DNA of 64,000 nt from Pohlia nutans (GCA_022496805.1 CM040087.1:34124253-34188252); one strand, 5' to 3'. Positions 1-12,420 are shown, counted from the first letter of the stretch. Program-made: numbers and translations. Notes: generated by a model from the sequence alone, not told the origin.

Positions 1-500
1 CAGCCCTGATAGTTCCCCTCAAGGCCTTCCAGTGTACGTAGAAGCATTGGCAACGGCATTTGCCAATGCTAGTCCTAGCCCTAGTGGTTCTTCATGCTAT
101 TCTACACCGCGTCGACATTATGATCCTCGTGTGCTTTCATATGTCGATGTGAGTGCTATCGAATCTGATACAGATTCACTTTGATTGTACGGTTTGAGTA
201 TTTATTTATTTCCACATCATTTCTTGATTCTATAACGAGTTTGAATGTACTTCTGTTAGATTCAGGAACAAGCAATTGTTGTTAGAAGCTACTAAATTCC
301 ACTAATAACCCTAAAAATACACCCTATATTCCACGGCTATAGGTACTTTTCACAAATCAATGTTTCATAAATACTCACCAATTACACCTAAATCCGTGGT
401 AATAGGAGGTCCTTTAAAATCCAACAGCCCGAAATTTTTCCAAAAATCTCTGCTCACTGCTTACTGCTCACTGCTCACTGCTCACGTAATAGCTTTTCCC
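1..500 (+). mobile_element. 3' end of a second copy of the large MULE-like element
   Basis: This stretch is the reverse-complement counterpart of about 44097-44665. It holds the last coding exon of the ParB/methyltransferase-like gene, then a non-coding tail, then a run of GCTCACT-type repeats (about 460-486) that mirrors the GAGCAGT run at the left end of the complete element. Read from its tip inward it starts GGGAAAAGCTATTACG, against GGGAAATGCTAGTATG in the complete copy, so the end is placed at 500. The other end lies outside the window, so its target duplication cannot be tested. Confidence 0.8.
2..184 (+). CDS. C-terminal exon of ParB/methyltransferase-like element protein (partial)
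   Basis: The reading frame is already open at the window edge and ends at TGA 182-184. Its 60 codons match the C-terminal exon of the gene at 44420-44663, with the shared stretches SPDSSPQGLPVY and YDPRVLSYVDVSAIESD. It differs by substitutions and a small indel in the serine-rich linker. The C-terminus is acidic and Ser/Pro-rich with no catalytic motif; the enzymatic part would lie upstream, outside the window. No premature stop is present in the visible part, unlike the copy at 44-52 kb, so this copy could be less decayed. The functional label rests only on the homologous gene. Confidence 0.65.
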   Translation, partial: SPDSSPQGLPVYVEALATAFANASPSPSGSSCYSTPRRHYDPRVLSYVDVSAIESDTDSL

Positions 501-2742
501 CACCTAAACCCTCGTAACCCTAAACGTGGTGCTGACTTAGTGCAAGAGGGATTAACGGTGGCGCATGACACTGATGTTTTGGAGGACGTCGTCTAAGACG
601 TCTGCTAAATCACGTTGACGTCTGCAAAAGCGTAGAGGGCGTCTCTTCCAACATCTCCAGAAACTTGTTGCCACATGACGTAGCGTGTATAGTACAATCT
701 CAAGCATCCATGTTTGTCATAGAGTCGGAGTAGGGGTACGCTTATATGAACGGGGGGACCGAAATACATGGCAAATACATGTACATCCTCTCAAATTACT
801 GCAATTGAATTTGGTCATGTATCACTTGTTTAACCGCATGCTATAGTGGCTTGTCGAACAGGTGCAGCGATGGACGAGTGTGGAGAGGTGTGAAGGTCAG
901 AGGGGAGCATTGACATGAAGCGATGACAGGGATAGGAATGAAAGACGTGTGTGTAGTACAGGGATGTTGTCGGTTGTCGTATCAGTAGAGGTGCATTTTG
1001 CGCTATATGAGGTCACAAACAATATTGTTATCACTTTTTAACATTGATCTTACAATGTGTTATAGATATGCAATGCGAAAACGTATACGTGACTCGCAAC
1101 CGTGAATCCCGCTTCAAATAGGAACACTCTGCAGTGACAAGAGTGCGTGCTCAGGGAGACAAGTGAACGTTTTGAGTGATGCATTGTAGAACGTGTGGAA
1201 TATGACCTGGGGATGTGTAGATGGTACACCGCAATGTCTCCTCGAATGTTCTTATGCTGACGTGAGCATGCGACGTGAGACTTCTACGTGTAACAGAGGG
1301 TGTCTTCTGAGGTACGTCCTCCATGGCATAGGGATGCTGTGTAGAACTACTGTGTGATCATAATGATGTAATCGAAAACAATTGTTGAGTGACATAGGGA
1401 TGTTTTATCGAAGCACTATGTGATGACGATGATGTCATTGTAAGACGTGGTGCATGACGTGGGGACGTTTTCTCGGACGACTGGGTGATCATGATGATGT
1501 CTTTTATAATAATTGTGCAGTGAATAGGTGATATTCTCTGGGACGTTTGTGTGATGAGGCTCGTGTCCTTGTAAGATTTGTTACATGACGTGGGGATGTC
1601 TTCTCGGACGTTTGGGTTATCATAATGACGTCATTCATAAAGCTAGATACGTGACATGCGGATGTTTTGTGGGATGCCTACGTGTCGAGGTTTATGTCTA
1701 AGTTGTAACATATACAAGACGTGGGGATGTTCTCTCGGACGTCTGGGCCACCTTTATGATGTCTTTCAGAACACGTATCACCAGACTTGCGGATGTTTTA
1801 TGGGACGACTACGTCTCATCGCTGACGTCTCGGTTGCACGTCGCACGAGACGCGGAGATGTTTCATGAGACGACTTCAGAAGACGTGACGATGTCTCGCT
1901 AAACATTCAGAATATCTCAGCAGATGTTCATGACGACGTCCTGGAGAACCGTCGGACGTCTACGTAGAAACGTCCGCGCGGCGACTTTCATCATCACATA
2001 CTACGCACTGATGTTTCTTATGGCGTGGTCACATCCTCGGAAACACCGTGAATTACACCATGTGAATTTGTCCATGTCTCAGACGATGTGACGTTAGACG
2101 CGCTGACATCCCTGGAGACATGTGCAATGACACACGCACTCCCCACATGCAGGGGACGAAGACGTACTTTAGGACATGCCCATGTCAACTGTAACGTCGT
2201 TTTCAACATGGCGATGTCCAACACTACGAACATGAAGACACAGTACGCGACGAGCCGTGACATCGGGGCGGACATCTCGCCGTCAGCGCGTGATGTCTCG
2301 CAAAACACAGCCTGTCCCCAGGGACGTCCTAGCGAACGTGACACTAGAATGAAAACCACACAGACCTCTACTGACGTGGCACGCCACGTCAACATTTCCC
2401 TCCTCCACGTCAGATTTTCCCGGGTCCACGTCAGATGTTCCCGCCTCCCCGTCATCAATTGGCGGGCCCGCGTCCCATTCCACGTCACTACACATTTGGA
2501 TGAAGCTCATCGCCATGTGGCACTGCCCAAAATTGTGCCGCTTATGTGGCGTCGACGTGGCACCACTTTCTGCCGCTCAAAATGGCCAAAAACATTTGGA
2601 TGTCCCCGCGTTCTCCGAGACGTCACTGGACGTTTTTTCGTGTCACACATGTTACTACGTCCGGCCAATGTAAACGGGGATGTCTTCATGACACCGAAGA
2701 CATCTTTTTGAACATCACAGAAAACACGGGTTTCTTATAGTG
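501..2742. mobile_element. CACTA-type transposon end, ACGT-rich subterminal region
   Basis: The right boundary ends TTTCTTATAGTG. Read inward this is CACTATAAGAAACCCGTG, a CACTA (EnSpm/CMC) terminus. The boundary falls inside a PAH-domain pseudogene whose reading frame stops being recognisable exactly there. The interior is rich in ACGTC, GACGT and GATGTC words, as expected for the subterminal transposase-binding repeats of CACTA elements. No matching left terminus is seen before the MULE end at 500, so the element is probably truncated. The GC-rich frames at 2018-2711 show no family signature. The left limit is nominal. Confidence 0.6.
1325..1900 (+). repeat. Degenerate ~65-bp tandem repeat built on GACGTGGGGATGTT
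   Basis: A core resembling GACGTGGGGATGTTTTCTCG recurs near 1393, 1452, 1590, 1651, 1723, 1789 and 1855. Most spacings are about 62-70 bp, with a weaker unit near 1520. The cores are separated by variable text ending in GATGTC or GACGTC. The array lies inside the CACTA-like region and probably represents its subterminal repeats. Confidence 0.55.
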
Positions 2743-3012
2743 CTTGGAACAACTCCTCTACGCGCCGTATTACTTCTGCCATGTTTGTCAAATCACTCTT
2801 GCCGTCCTTAAGCACTTGTAGTAAGTCATTGTATTTCTCCTTTCCCAAGCTCATTCAGGCGTCTTGCAAAAATTGCGATATAACCTGAAATATTGGTTCA
2901 GTCCTAGAGTCGTCTAGCTCGTAGGTGTCGTCGCTGTTGCGCACTTGCGAACCGCGCGGCACCGGCCCCATTACTCAAACCATTCTCAATCGCCTGAGCA
3001 ACACACACCCAC
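2743..3012 (-). pseudogene. PAH-domain (SIN3-like) gene fragment cut by the CACTA element
   Basis: On the minus strand the segment LGKEKYNDLLQVLKD...RRVEELFQ matches the intact PAH-domain gene at 16472-16822 (LGKEKYDDLVKTLKD...RRVEELFQ). The PAH fold is a four-helix module by which SIN3-family co-repressors bind transcription factors. This copy is broken in several ways. The start corresponding to the intact ATG has become GTG, in-frame TGA codons lie in the upstream part and just before the helix, and the C-terminal half is replaced at 2742 by the CACTA terminus. The N-terminal portion differs from the intact copy: it is acidic rather than Cys-rich. Confidence 0.65.
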
Positions 3013-3414
3013 TAAGTTAGTAATCTCCTACTTGTACAATATATACATGCTTTTACCTCTTCATAGAAAAAGAAGTGGCAATAAAGACTCCCTTGCAGAA
3101 AATGACATTAAAGGTTGCAGAATTGCATATGACAAGTAAGAGACATGACATTTTTGTAGACATAAACATATCCCCAATGCAATGGATCGCTTCTACTTCC
3201 ATAAATTGATGTAGAAAGCAATTGAAAGAGTGTTTAGCAAGAGATACACTCTTACAAAACATGCGTCGCGAAGAGGAGGGCGAGGAGAGAATAGAGGGAA
3301 AAAAACAAGTAAGGAGGAATTTATGCGAAGCTGGTGACGAAGCGTGTCAAGGAAGCTTTCCTATGAATAAACATCTGTCAACCGGAAAGTTCTATTAGGG
3401 TTTGTGCGGATCAG

Positions 3415-3831
3415 AAACTCGTCTTGTGGGAACTTTCCACGCTACCTTCCAATGCTTTCCAAGCTTTCTTTTAAGTCGGAATGGAACGTCATTAGGAAAC
3501 TTCGAGAACTTAGAAAACTAGGGTTTGTGCAAATGAGAAGTTGATCTGTAGGGACGTTCAAATGTAACACGTGGAGGGTTTTCTAAGTTCTCGAAGTTTC
3601 ATAATGACGTGTCTCAATGTGGGCCATCATTTTCCCACGTTTAGGAAACTTCGAGAACTTAGAAAACCCTCCACGTGTTACATTTGAACACCCCTACAGA
3701 TCAACTTCCGATTTGCACAAATCCTAGTTTTCTAAGTTCTCGAAGTTTCCTAATGACGTTCCATTCCGACTTAAAAGAAAGCATGGAAAACATCAGAAGG
3801 TGGCGTGGAAAGTTCCCATGAGACGAGTTTT
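3415..3831. repeat. Long near-perfect inverted repeat (hairpin), ~190-bp arms
   Basis: The arm 3415-3607 is complemented by 3642-3831 around a spacer of about 35-45 bp. Matching pieces include AAACTCGTCT with AGACGAGTTT at the outer ends and GAAACTTCGAGAACTTAG with its complement nearer the loop. The paralogous region near 17400-17690 contains only one arm-like version, so the inverted duplication arose after the segmental duplication. If transcribed it would give a long double-stranded RNA. Confidence 0.7.
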
Positions 3832-6043
3832 CGATTCGAACCTTCGGTCTCCAAAGGAAAACCACCCTCATTGTCATTTAGACATTTTTAGTGACATCAA
3901 GTGCCTATTGCCGTCGAGTCTATATGCATTGTGTTGAATTTTGTTTTCTTTCTAGAAACTTCTTCATTTTAGATATACGTGTATATTTTAGAAGGAGAAA
4001 ACACAACTTTTCTTTATATTTATAAATTCTCATCAATGTTTTTTTAATTAGCTCCGTAACTTATTTCATTTAAAGTGTTAAATTTGTAGAACATAAGTCG
4101 AAATGGTTGTGGCTCTTAATTGGTCCATGAAAATTTATATCAAATGTAAACATTTTGTAGGGTAAAAATATTTTGAGATTTTGATGGATTGTGGAGATAT
4201 GTCTTGTTTGACACGTTTATCTTTACGTATGTCAATTTGGGTCACATGATACTTGATTGAGATCATGCTCTTAATTTTGAGATAGTGCCATGTTTTGTTT
4301 GCTACGGTTACTTTCACACCTTTAACCATGTCATACTTGATCAAAAGAATGTCTTTCAAGGCTTATATTTACACCTTTGGCCACATAATACTTGATTGAG
4401 ACAATGCCCTTTTGATATAATGTCTTGTTTGCTATGGTTACCTTTGATGGGAGTCACCAAGGGTTGAGATTTCAATTGTATTCAATAAGATAGAAATCAT
4501 AAATTTTTAAAGGATATTTGATTGGTATTAGGAAAGAAATTTTTGGGGTTTTAGAATATTATGAAAATGCTTCTTCACCTCCATTGAGAATGCAAACATC
4601 CTTAAAGGATCCATATGATTTCTTTTGGAGAAAAGGGTGGGCTCTTTTTAGTATTGTTTGAGGGCAATTATTGTACACTACTACAATACCTTTCATCCAT
4701 TCATCCTTCAAGACCTTGAGTCTTTGCTTGCAATTTATAATAAATGGTTAGATCTTGGCAATAAAAGCCATTTATTTGCACATTTTCTCTAGGATTATGA
4801 TGCCAATTCCTAGCTTGTTCCTCTTATATGAGGTAATTTGTAGGTCTTTTTATTTATTTATTTATTATTTATTTATTTTTATTTAATTTTTGTCTTTTGG
4901 CATCATTTGAGCTTAGAGGTGGTTGGTTGCATAAGTGATTAAGTGGATTTTTGCACGGTTTACTAATTGTATTTATTTAATTCTATTTTTGGTTTGCGTT
5001 CTTGCATGATTTGTGACTTTAGAGAGCTGGAGTAGTGCACAATACAGTCAACTAGATTGGCCTCCGGTTTTGGTATACAACTTGTGCACTAGGTGTGCAT
5101 ATTTTGGATTTTATTTAAAAGGTTAATTTTAGACCGATTAAAAATATATATGGTAATGATACAATGAAAATGAAGCTAACCAAATTTTAAATTTATGTAC
5201 ATATAATTAACCATAAAAAACAAATTAGTTTTTCAAAATGATTTTTTGTTGAAGATTTTGAGTATCAAAACTCTCATTCTAATAATAGTTTAACCAATTT
5301 ATGATCAAACTTTGAATACAAATATAGTCTATGTTTGATTCTATACTTGATTTTTTAAAAATGCTTATGTGGGAAATTTTATTCTCAACCACATTCAAAA
5401 AATATATCCTTAAAAAAAAGTTAAAGTGGAGAAACAATTCATCTTTACCAAAAATAATACATTTTTAAATTGAAGAATTCAAGAATTCGAAAAGATTGGA
5501 TGAGTATTCTTCTTCATATATTCGAACATTATAAAAAATTTATAGCTTAATATTCCATCTACAACACTCTTCCTCCCTTGTCTTTGAGAAGTGTAGTAGT
5601 GCACTAGTGGAGTGTGACGGTGCACTTTTGTTCACTTTTTTGCTAGCCCTAAATTTAAGTGTAACACTTATTTTTGGTTTTTTTCTAGATGTATATCTAA
5701 AGACAGTATACTTTACCAAACAAAAATTCAACCCCATTTATGTTATGGTGGTCTATTTTAAAATTGCATGTCCAAAAAAAAACGAAAAATAGTGCATTGC
5801 AACAAAGTAGTTGTCTATAGTATGCATTTGCCCGACTGCTGGTGGAATGAACAACAGATCAAGTTTATTCTTGTGCAGTTTACTTCTTCCTTCTCTGCGT
5901 TTTTGTTTGTGTTCTTGCACGATTTGAGTCCTTAGGGCTGTTGGTGGCACAACTAAATAGGTTTATTTTTGCACGGTTTACTTCTTCCTTGTAATGAATG
6001 AATCTTGTGTGATGCTTTTTTATATAAAATACATTGATTAGTT
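3832..6043. other. Gene-free AT-rich duplicated DNA
   Basis: I see no coding region here. The stretch is AT-rich, with a TTTATTTA run near 4847-4890 and several copies of a phrase like TACTTGATTGAGA. It is paralogous to about 17690-21540 and, in part, to 59650-60480. It contains no extra MITE of the kind inserted into the second copy, so it serves as the empty-site reference for those insertions. Confidence 0.6.
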
Positions 6044-6345
6044 CATCACAAACTTAAAAATCGCGTGTTTGCATTGTTTTATGTATGTTGTTGAGATGAA
6101 TAGGGTTGATTAGTATTTACGTGTGACATATGTTCTACATATGTTTATCGTAAAAAAAACATACAAAGGACATATTATAAAATGTAAATTTTATCATGAT
6201 GTGGTTTTTCATGTTTGCAATATGTTGTCCGTACGTTTTTAATGCGATAAACATAAGTAAAACGTATGTCGAACATAATCACCCATGTTCATCTCAACAA
6301 CATACATATAACATTACAATAACGTAATTTACCAAGTTTGTGATG
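6044..6345. mobile_element. Foldback MITE with CATCACAAACTT termini
   Basis: The termini CATCACAAACTTAAAAA and (inverted) CATCACAAACTTGGTAAA bound a palindromic body: GTATGTTGTTGAGATGAA on the left, TTCATCTCAACAACATAC on the right. The paralogous segment near 21545-21590 lacks this block. Target duplication is unclear (at most about 3 bp), so the superfamily is not assigned. Confidence 0.55.
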
Positions 6346-6387
6346 TTTGTTCTCCAAGTGTAGTGTTTTGAAATATGGTAGCTTGTA

Positions 6388-6641
6388 ACACACATTTTGC
6401 TAAAATTGAACCACATTTCGTTAAAACTAAACTACCAGATTGAAAAAGTGATAGGGAGTGCTACCCTTCGTAATAAAGATAGGTCCTCAATTTTTCTACA
6501 ACACTCTTATTTCACGAATAAGAGCAGCGTAGAAAAATTGAGATTCTATTGCTATTGGGAAGGCTAGCACTCCCCATCACTTTTTCAATTTGGTAGTTTA
6601 GTTTTAACAAAATGTGCTTCAATTTTAACGAAATGTGTGTT
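6388..6641. mobile_element. Foldback MITE flanked by TTGTA
   Basis: Arms of about 110 bp are inverted around a short loop near 6515. The outer ends are ACACACATTTT and AAATGTGTGT. TTGTA flanks both sides (6383-6387 and 6642-6646). The paralogous site near 21601-21612 reads CTTGTAGTTGAC without the block, which supports a real insertion. Confidence 0.65.
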
Positions 6642-6949
6642 TTGTAGTCGACAAAAGCAACATTCGTTACGACCTTTCAGAACATTCTACTAGTTGTCTA
6701 TGCTTTTTAGTTTTTCATATTGTGTCGCCTACAAGAGGTAATCTAGAAGGGTGTTCATGAATGGGCATACTAACTGTGGGAGTGTGAGACACGGAACAAA
6801 CTTGTGTGTGGGTGATAATTGCACTCTTTCATTTAAAATGACAACCATGGATCGACAAGCTTGGCTACAATTACGTGGTGCAAAGCTGCAGTGGTGGGAG
6901 ATGATGGTTGGAATTGTGGCTATAATAGACTTGCTTATTATGTCTATTT

Positions 6950-9900
6950 CTTGCAATGTGCCTACAATAGGGAGGAAAGTCTTAGCCACATTTTTGTGGT
7001 ATAAAGATCCTAGCCAGTTGGTGAATGCAAGAGTGGTGGACCTTCTAGTGCAGATGATGTTTGACAAGTAGATCGATTAGATGATCCAAATCAAGCGCAG
7101 TGTTAGTGGTGCTGTCAACTTCATTGACAAAAAAATTGGTACATTTTAAGCTCTTGCAATTACTAAAAGTCTTAGAAAATGAACTTGTTGTGAGTGCTAG
7201 CTTGATCTATGCAACTCTAGAGATTAGTTGCACATTAGAAAGAGAGTGCTACGCTCGTGATCATTGTCTGTATGAAGTTAAACAATGATCCGAGTCCGGG
7301 CATGCAACTTCTATGATATTCACAGGGGGCATCGGCACTAAAACGCCTTAGACGACGACTTTTGTAAAAATTATATCAAATTATTTAAAAATAAAATGAG
7401 ATGCAGAAAATATTGGGTTGCATATTTATTAAACAAAGTTTCCGCAATGTATATAAAGAATTGAAACACCTATGCATAATTAAAAAAATCCAGACACGAA
7501 GTTGCCTACAATGAAAATCAAAAGTTATTGGCAATGTTATATTTATAATATAAATCTTAAATTTGTATTGAAAAGCCCAAAAAGTTTGATAGCTTGACCT
7601 ATGCTACATGTACTAAAAAAACTCATATACTTGGGTTTTTAATGCTATTATTGTCTTCAAGGAAGATTCAGTTCTTGTATATTATTACATTTTGGATCCT
7701 TATTAGGAGGGCTACAAGAGTTTCTTACATTAAAAAAAATTACATCACTTGAGATTGGAGTAAAATGAAATATAAGTAATTATAATTAGGCCATATAATA
7801 TGGGAGTTGCATACCTGCAGACCCAAGGTCTCAGTTCACAAGCCTTTAGAACAACCTTGCGTTTCAATCAAAAAACAACGATCTCTGATTTACGTTTCAA
7901 TCGAATTATGATTATATTTGCGTTTTAGTCAAAATGATAATCTCATTTGTATTTTTAGTTGAATGATGATCCTATTTTGTGTGGAATTGTATCCCTTGGC
8001 TTGCAGACAGTATCGTAAAAGGTACCGCAAACAAGGCAAATTAGGCAATCGTTGCGCAATAGGTGGCCCTGACGGACTCTTTCTAGAAGAGGGCTCTCTC
8101 TACGCGCATATTGGCATTCCTAAGATTTACAACATTGATGCCATGCACACACACAATGAGACAACAACGTCTAGGGCGCCTCCATCTTCTTCCACTCCGT
8201 CAACCTAAGCTGCACTAGGTACCACCAGCAACCCGGTCTACTATTGCTAAGTCAAACACTCTTCATCCTCTTGATTGTCGAACTGATTGATTGTGACATT
8301 GTACTTAGACTCTGAATTTGTGTTTGGCATTTGTGAATTGTGAAAGAAGCCTTAACTTTATGAGAGGATTGGGATTGCGACAACGCTCTAAGAAGTTAGC
8401 ATCACCGTCATCCCATGGTTTTTTGAGCCTAGCGTTGAGGCGTGGAGGGATTTGCGATGCTTTGGGACAATTACTACCACTATAAGAAATGTGGGATTCC
8501 ATGACCACAAGAATACAACTCAAACTAGTTCATAATGACTAATTATGTCAATTATTATGAACTAGGTTTTGCACTATCTAATTCGTGTATTTACAGTCGT
8601 AGAATCCCTCATTTCATTTAGCGTATAAGAGCTACATCAAAAGACCCGGAAGTAGTTTGAAGCATGACCACAATCATTGATGGTATGCAAGTCATCGCCC
8701 CAAGTGGATGGAACGGCCCTACATCCAAAATTGTTACTTGAGTTGGCTTACACCTGTATTTGTTGACATCCATATATAGTCTCAACATTGTTATGATCGC
8801 CATGATAAATTTGAACTTGTAATGTTGTGCAGTCAAAAGGTGGCCGTTTGTGCTCAGGCCTTTGTTGGAGACGGCGGCACAGTAAATGGAATTTATAAGG
8901 TAGGTGGCTCAAAACCCGCACAGCACCTTAAACCGCTCACTAGACCTATCCAAGCAGGAGGTACGTTATAGCTTCCAACCTCAAATTTTTATGTAATCAT
9001 GGTGTACATTTAGGGTGAGTGGTTTTGGGTACACCTATGAGTTACCCTTCTAAAATTCATAACTAAATCAATATTAATCCAATTGGTCCAATTTCCTAAA
9101 TACTTTGCACACCTTCCAAGATTGATTCCCCAATCTTAACCTGCCAATCTGAAATTTAACTAACTCCCCAATCTTAACCTCCCCAATCTTAACCTGCCAA
9201 TCTGAAATTTGAGCAGTTTCTGAGCCACCTACCTTAGATGTGAATAATACCGTACTCGACTAGGTTGGCCTGAAGGAAATCCACATGAGGGGATATGTAG
9301 ATGCTATCAAGAAAGGCGTGTCCACCATACTATCATGGCATCGTTCGGTAGCAGAAACAGGGTTAAGATGTGTGCCAACAAAATTCTTGCTCTCAGACTT
9401 GCTCAAGGGGCAGATGGGGTTCAAGAGCATTCTCATCTCCTCCTGGTTTTGTGTCGATCCCATTGAGGTGGTCGGGATTTCTGGGCAACCCCAAGGCCCA
9501 AGTTACTCCAACTCTGTCGAAAATGCCATAAACGCCGGCATTGATATGGTAATCTAGCTCAATGTCTAAATTCTTGAATCACAGTTCCCTCATGTAGTCA
9601 TGGCTTGAACTAATCCGGATATAGATTCTCGACTTGTGATGATCTAGTGAAGAACTGATAATTAATTCACCCTTTCGTTTTGAAGGTTTATGCCTGTACG
9701 CCCCTTTCATTTCCTCAATCTTTGGATATGGATTGTGGTCTGCTTTGTTGACGGGCCCGTTTAAACATTATTGTTCATTGAATGGCGACCACCGCAGAGG
9801 GCTTCAAATGACAAGAGAAGCAGTGCGCAAGTCGTCAACTGGTGTTGTTGGAGAATGGCAAGGGTGTTGGAAAATTGCAGCAAAAATGCAGCCAAGGTGG

Positions 9901-11101
9901 TGCTCACGCCAACGACAACGGCTGACAGTGTGGCGGCTGGACGATCACATGGCAAGCCATGGCGGGTGGTATCATCCCAGGAACTGCTATCTTACAAGGA
10001 ATTCAGGATGCAGTCACAAGATGATTCTGTGAGTATCCCACATGGGAAATAGCTTGGTTTTCCCGGTTATTTCCCTCTTCCAATTACACTTATGAGGGAA
10101 TGCGGCAATATGGGAATAAATAGACAATTCCCTCATAGTGCATGAGGGACTTTTGATGCATAAGGGACTATTGATGCATAAGGGATTTGCTAAGGGAATT
10201 TGGGAACAAATGAATTGCAAATCGGTGTTTAACCCCTGTAAGGTTTTCATCTTCTGGATACGGTTGAGATACAAAGGAAGTGGTTGAATTAATAAAGGGA
10301 TTATAGTTTGCAATCAATCTGAAAATTTGCAGAAGTGATGCCTACAAGGGTTTCTGATGGCCATGATTTTTTTCAGATTTTTTGCAAACTATATTATGAA
10401 GAAATACAACATATGTACATCAAACTCAAAATCAAAGCACAGGGACACATATGTCCTCGCTTGCTCACAAGGGTTAACAAGGAAGTTAAAATTCCCATAT
10501 ACACGTCTGACAGAGAAAATTTGAATCCAGTTTATATGTCCATTCCTACGAGGGAATTTGCTTAAATCTTCCATATGTGTATTAGGGAATTTCAGAGGAT
10601 CATTCTCCTTGTGAATCTCCCCTGGAAGCACCCAAGTGATCTTCGACCCCACTTGCATGCCTGGCTCGATCAACCAGAGGAATGGGCTACACCTACGCCA
10701 TCATAGTGGTGGGCGAGCTGCCCTACACCGAGTTCATGTGTGCCAATGTCAACAACGTCGCCATCCCGGCCATGCAACAGCAAATGATCTCTGATGTCGC
10801 ATGCATGGTGGTTATGATCTCAAACCGTTTGTTGCCAGTTGCACAACATTGGTTGCCAGTTGCACAACCTTGGTTCCCGATGGTGGATGCTTTTGTGGTG
10901 GCGTGGTTGCCGAGTTCTGAAGCTGGGAGTGGGAGTGGCATTGCTGATGTGTTGTTTGTAGATTTCGAGTACCAGCGTCGTTAGGTAATCGTGGTTCAAA
11001 AGCTCCGAGGATCAGCTGCCCATGAACTTTGGTGACCAGCGCTATGATCCCCTCTTCCCATTTGGATTCGGATTGGAAATGGGCGGTTCTCGAGCACAGT
11101 G
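6950..11101 (+). pseudogene. GH3 beta-glucan exohydrolase pseudogene, copy 1
   Basis: Scattered pieces follow the order of plant family-3 exo-beta-glucanase. They are: YKDPSQLVNARVVDLL (about 6999-7046); IQIKRSV; GIPKIYNIDAMHTHN (8110-8160); DPEVV then MTTIIDGMQVIAPS (about 8640-8700); FVGDGGTVNG (8850s); DAIKKGVSTILSWH to INAGIDMVI (9300-9557); GWTITWQAMAGG (about 9935-9970); YAIIVVGELPYTEF (about 10694-10735); DAFVVAWLP; and [18 protein letters not shown] up to TGA at about 11101. Active enzymes hydrolyse cell-wall beta-glucans. Premature stops (after DPEVV and near 7070-7080), frame changes around 8180, 9830 and 10985, and an inserted MITE make this copy non-functional. Exon limits were not resolved base by base. 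Confidence 0.8.
8896..9236. mobile_element. MITE with 16-bp perfect TIRs inside GH3 pseudogene
   Basis: The ends are TAAGGTAGGTGGCTCA and its exact complement TGAGCCACCTACCTTA. Including the outer TAA/TTA, this fits a PIF/Harbinger-like tourist MITE (TTA target), but that label is tentative. It separates the GH3 piece FVGDGGTVNG from the next coding piece. The paralogous sequence near 24650 runs through without it. Inside, a CCCCAATCTTAACC-containing phrase of about 30 bp is repeated near 9131 and 9180. Confidence 0.65.
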
Positions 11102-12420
11102 ATGAATCTTTGTAGTATGTACAGGAATAAGTTTGGACTTGCGTCCCTGTGCAAACTTGGGGGTAGTTTTAGCTAATTACTAATCTCGTTTATGCTCAAA
11201 ACAATTGGATCCAATGTTAGGTTGGGAAATGGAAACTATCCAACTGATAGTATGAACTATTTGTCATTTGAGTTTTATTTGATTGCATAGTAGAGATTGG
11301 TTGATGATATCCTGTTCATTTATGTTAAATGCGAGTTTTCTTAGTAAGTTCTTCTCATTCAAGTTGCACTGGTCGGAATTTAATTCGGTGAAAATCATCC
11401 TACATCAATTCCAGTATTGGCTATGGCGGCCGATGTGATAATGGCATGTAAGAGGTGGAATTGGATGTGCACCCATGGACAATTCCGGCAATGGATACAA
11501 ACCTCATGGATGAGCCCTAGCCTGGAAACTTGTGGCGGTGCTCCCTATCGCGTCGGGTGATATTCTTGGTACTTACGGAGGTACTGCAGGCTTCAAGTCT
11601 GAGGATTCTAATAAGGAGTCACAGTCAACTATAAAACCACAAACTTTGAGTTTGTGAGTGCAATTTTTTAATTTTTAAACGGTTTTATGTTGAGCATTAT
11701 TTTATGCAGTGAAAGTTCTGTGTTAAAAGCTTTTGAGTTTAATCACTTTTTCCAAATGCATGATAACTTGCAGTTGATTTGCAGTTTTTTAATGGAAAAC
11801 ACATGAGTTAAATATACTGAGAAGACACTTCTACACAGTTGTGAGCAAATTAAAGAAGAATACCCCTGGTCACAGATAATGAGTAAGTTCTAGTAAGCAG
11901 GCATACTTCAACACTGACACCACAAATAGAGAGTGAAGTGATGCAAATTAAACGGTCACTTTATTGAAGCAGGTGTTTAAAAATCTCCCACCGCTCAGTA
12001 ACCAATGACTCAGGTATACTGTCAGTAGTGAAAAGTGCTATCTAGTTTAATACACTCCCCTAGGTCTGGGTGATTGTAGCGTGAGCATTGGTAGACCTAC
12101 ACACATATTGATTTTGTAGCTCACAAACAACCTCCGGAGTATCTTCCTAGTATACAGACACTAGAAGGAAATGTGTCGTTTTTCACTTACTATAAATGAA
12201 AAAGAAATGAAACGGCGCCAAGTACGTGGGCTATGTTAGTGTTGATGAGTAGTTTTGGTCACAAGAAGATAGAAACGTAAGTATAATATTCTGGTACTAT
12301 TCACTATTCCCACAACACGAGGAATGAGAAATGATAGGTTTGCTACTAGTGAGACAGCTAGCCAGGGCTTGTGTAAATCATAAGCTAATGCTCATTCTTC
12401 ATCCAGTTAGTCTTCAGCAA
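11102..12420. repeat. Copy of the AER 3' flank, truncated at the AER stop region
   Basis: The sequence parallels 25431-26500 and 35440-36790, the DNA between GH3 and AER in the other two units. It stops just where the AER last exon would begin: CATCCAGTTAGTCTTC is followed by unrelated sequence instead of the reductase C-terminus. So the first unit once had an AER gene downstream of GH3, now missing. No coding sequence is seen. Confidence 0.65.

Noticed and set aside
2018..2711. Overlapping 156- and 207-codon frames
   Set aside because: GC-rich, stop-poor CACTA subterminal DNA; the peptides have no domain pattern and overlap on opposite strands.
6729..7067. 112-codon minus-strand frame
   Set aside because: Antisense to the decayed GH3 first exon region; no family motif.
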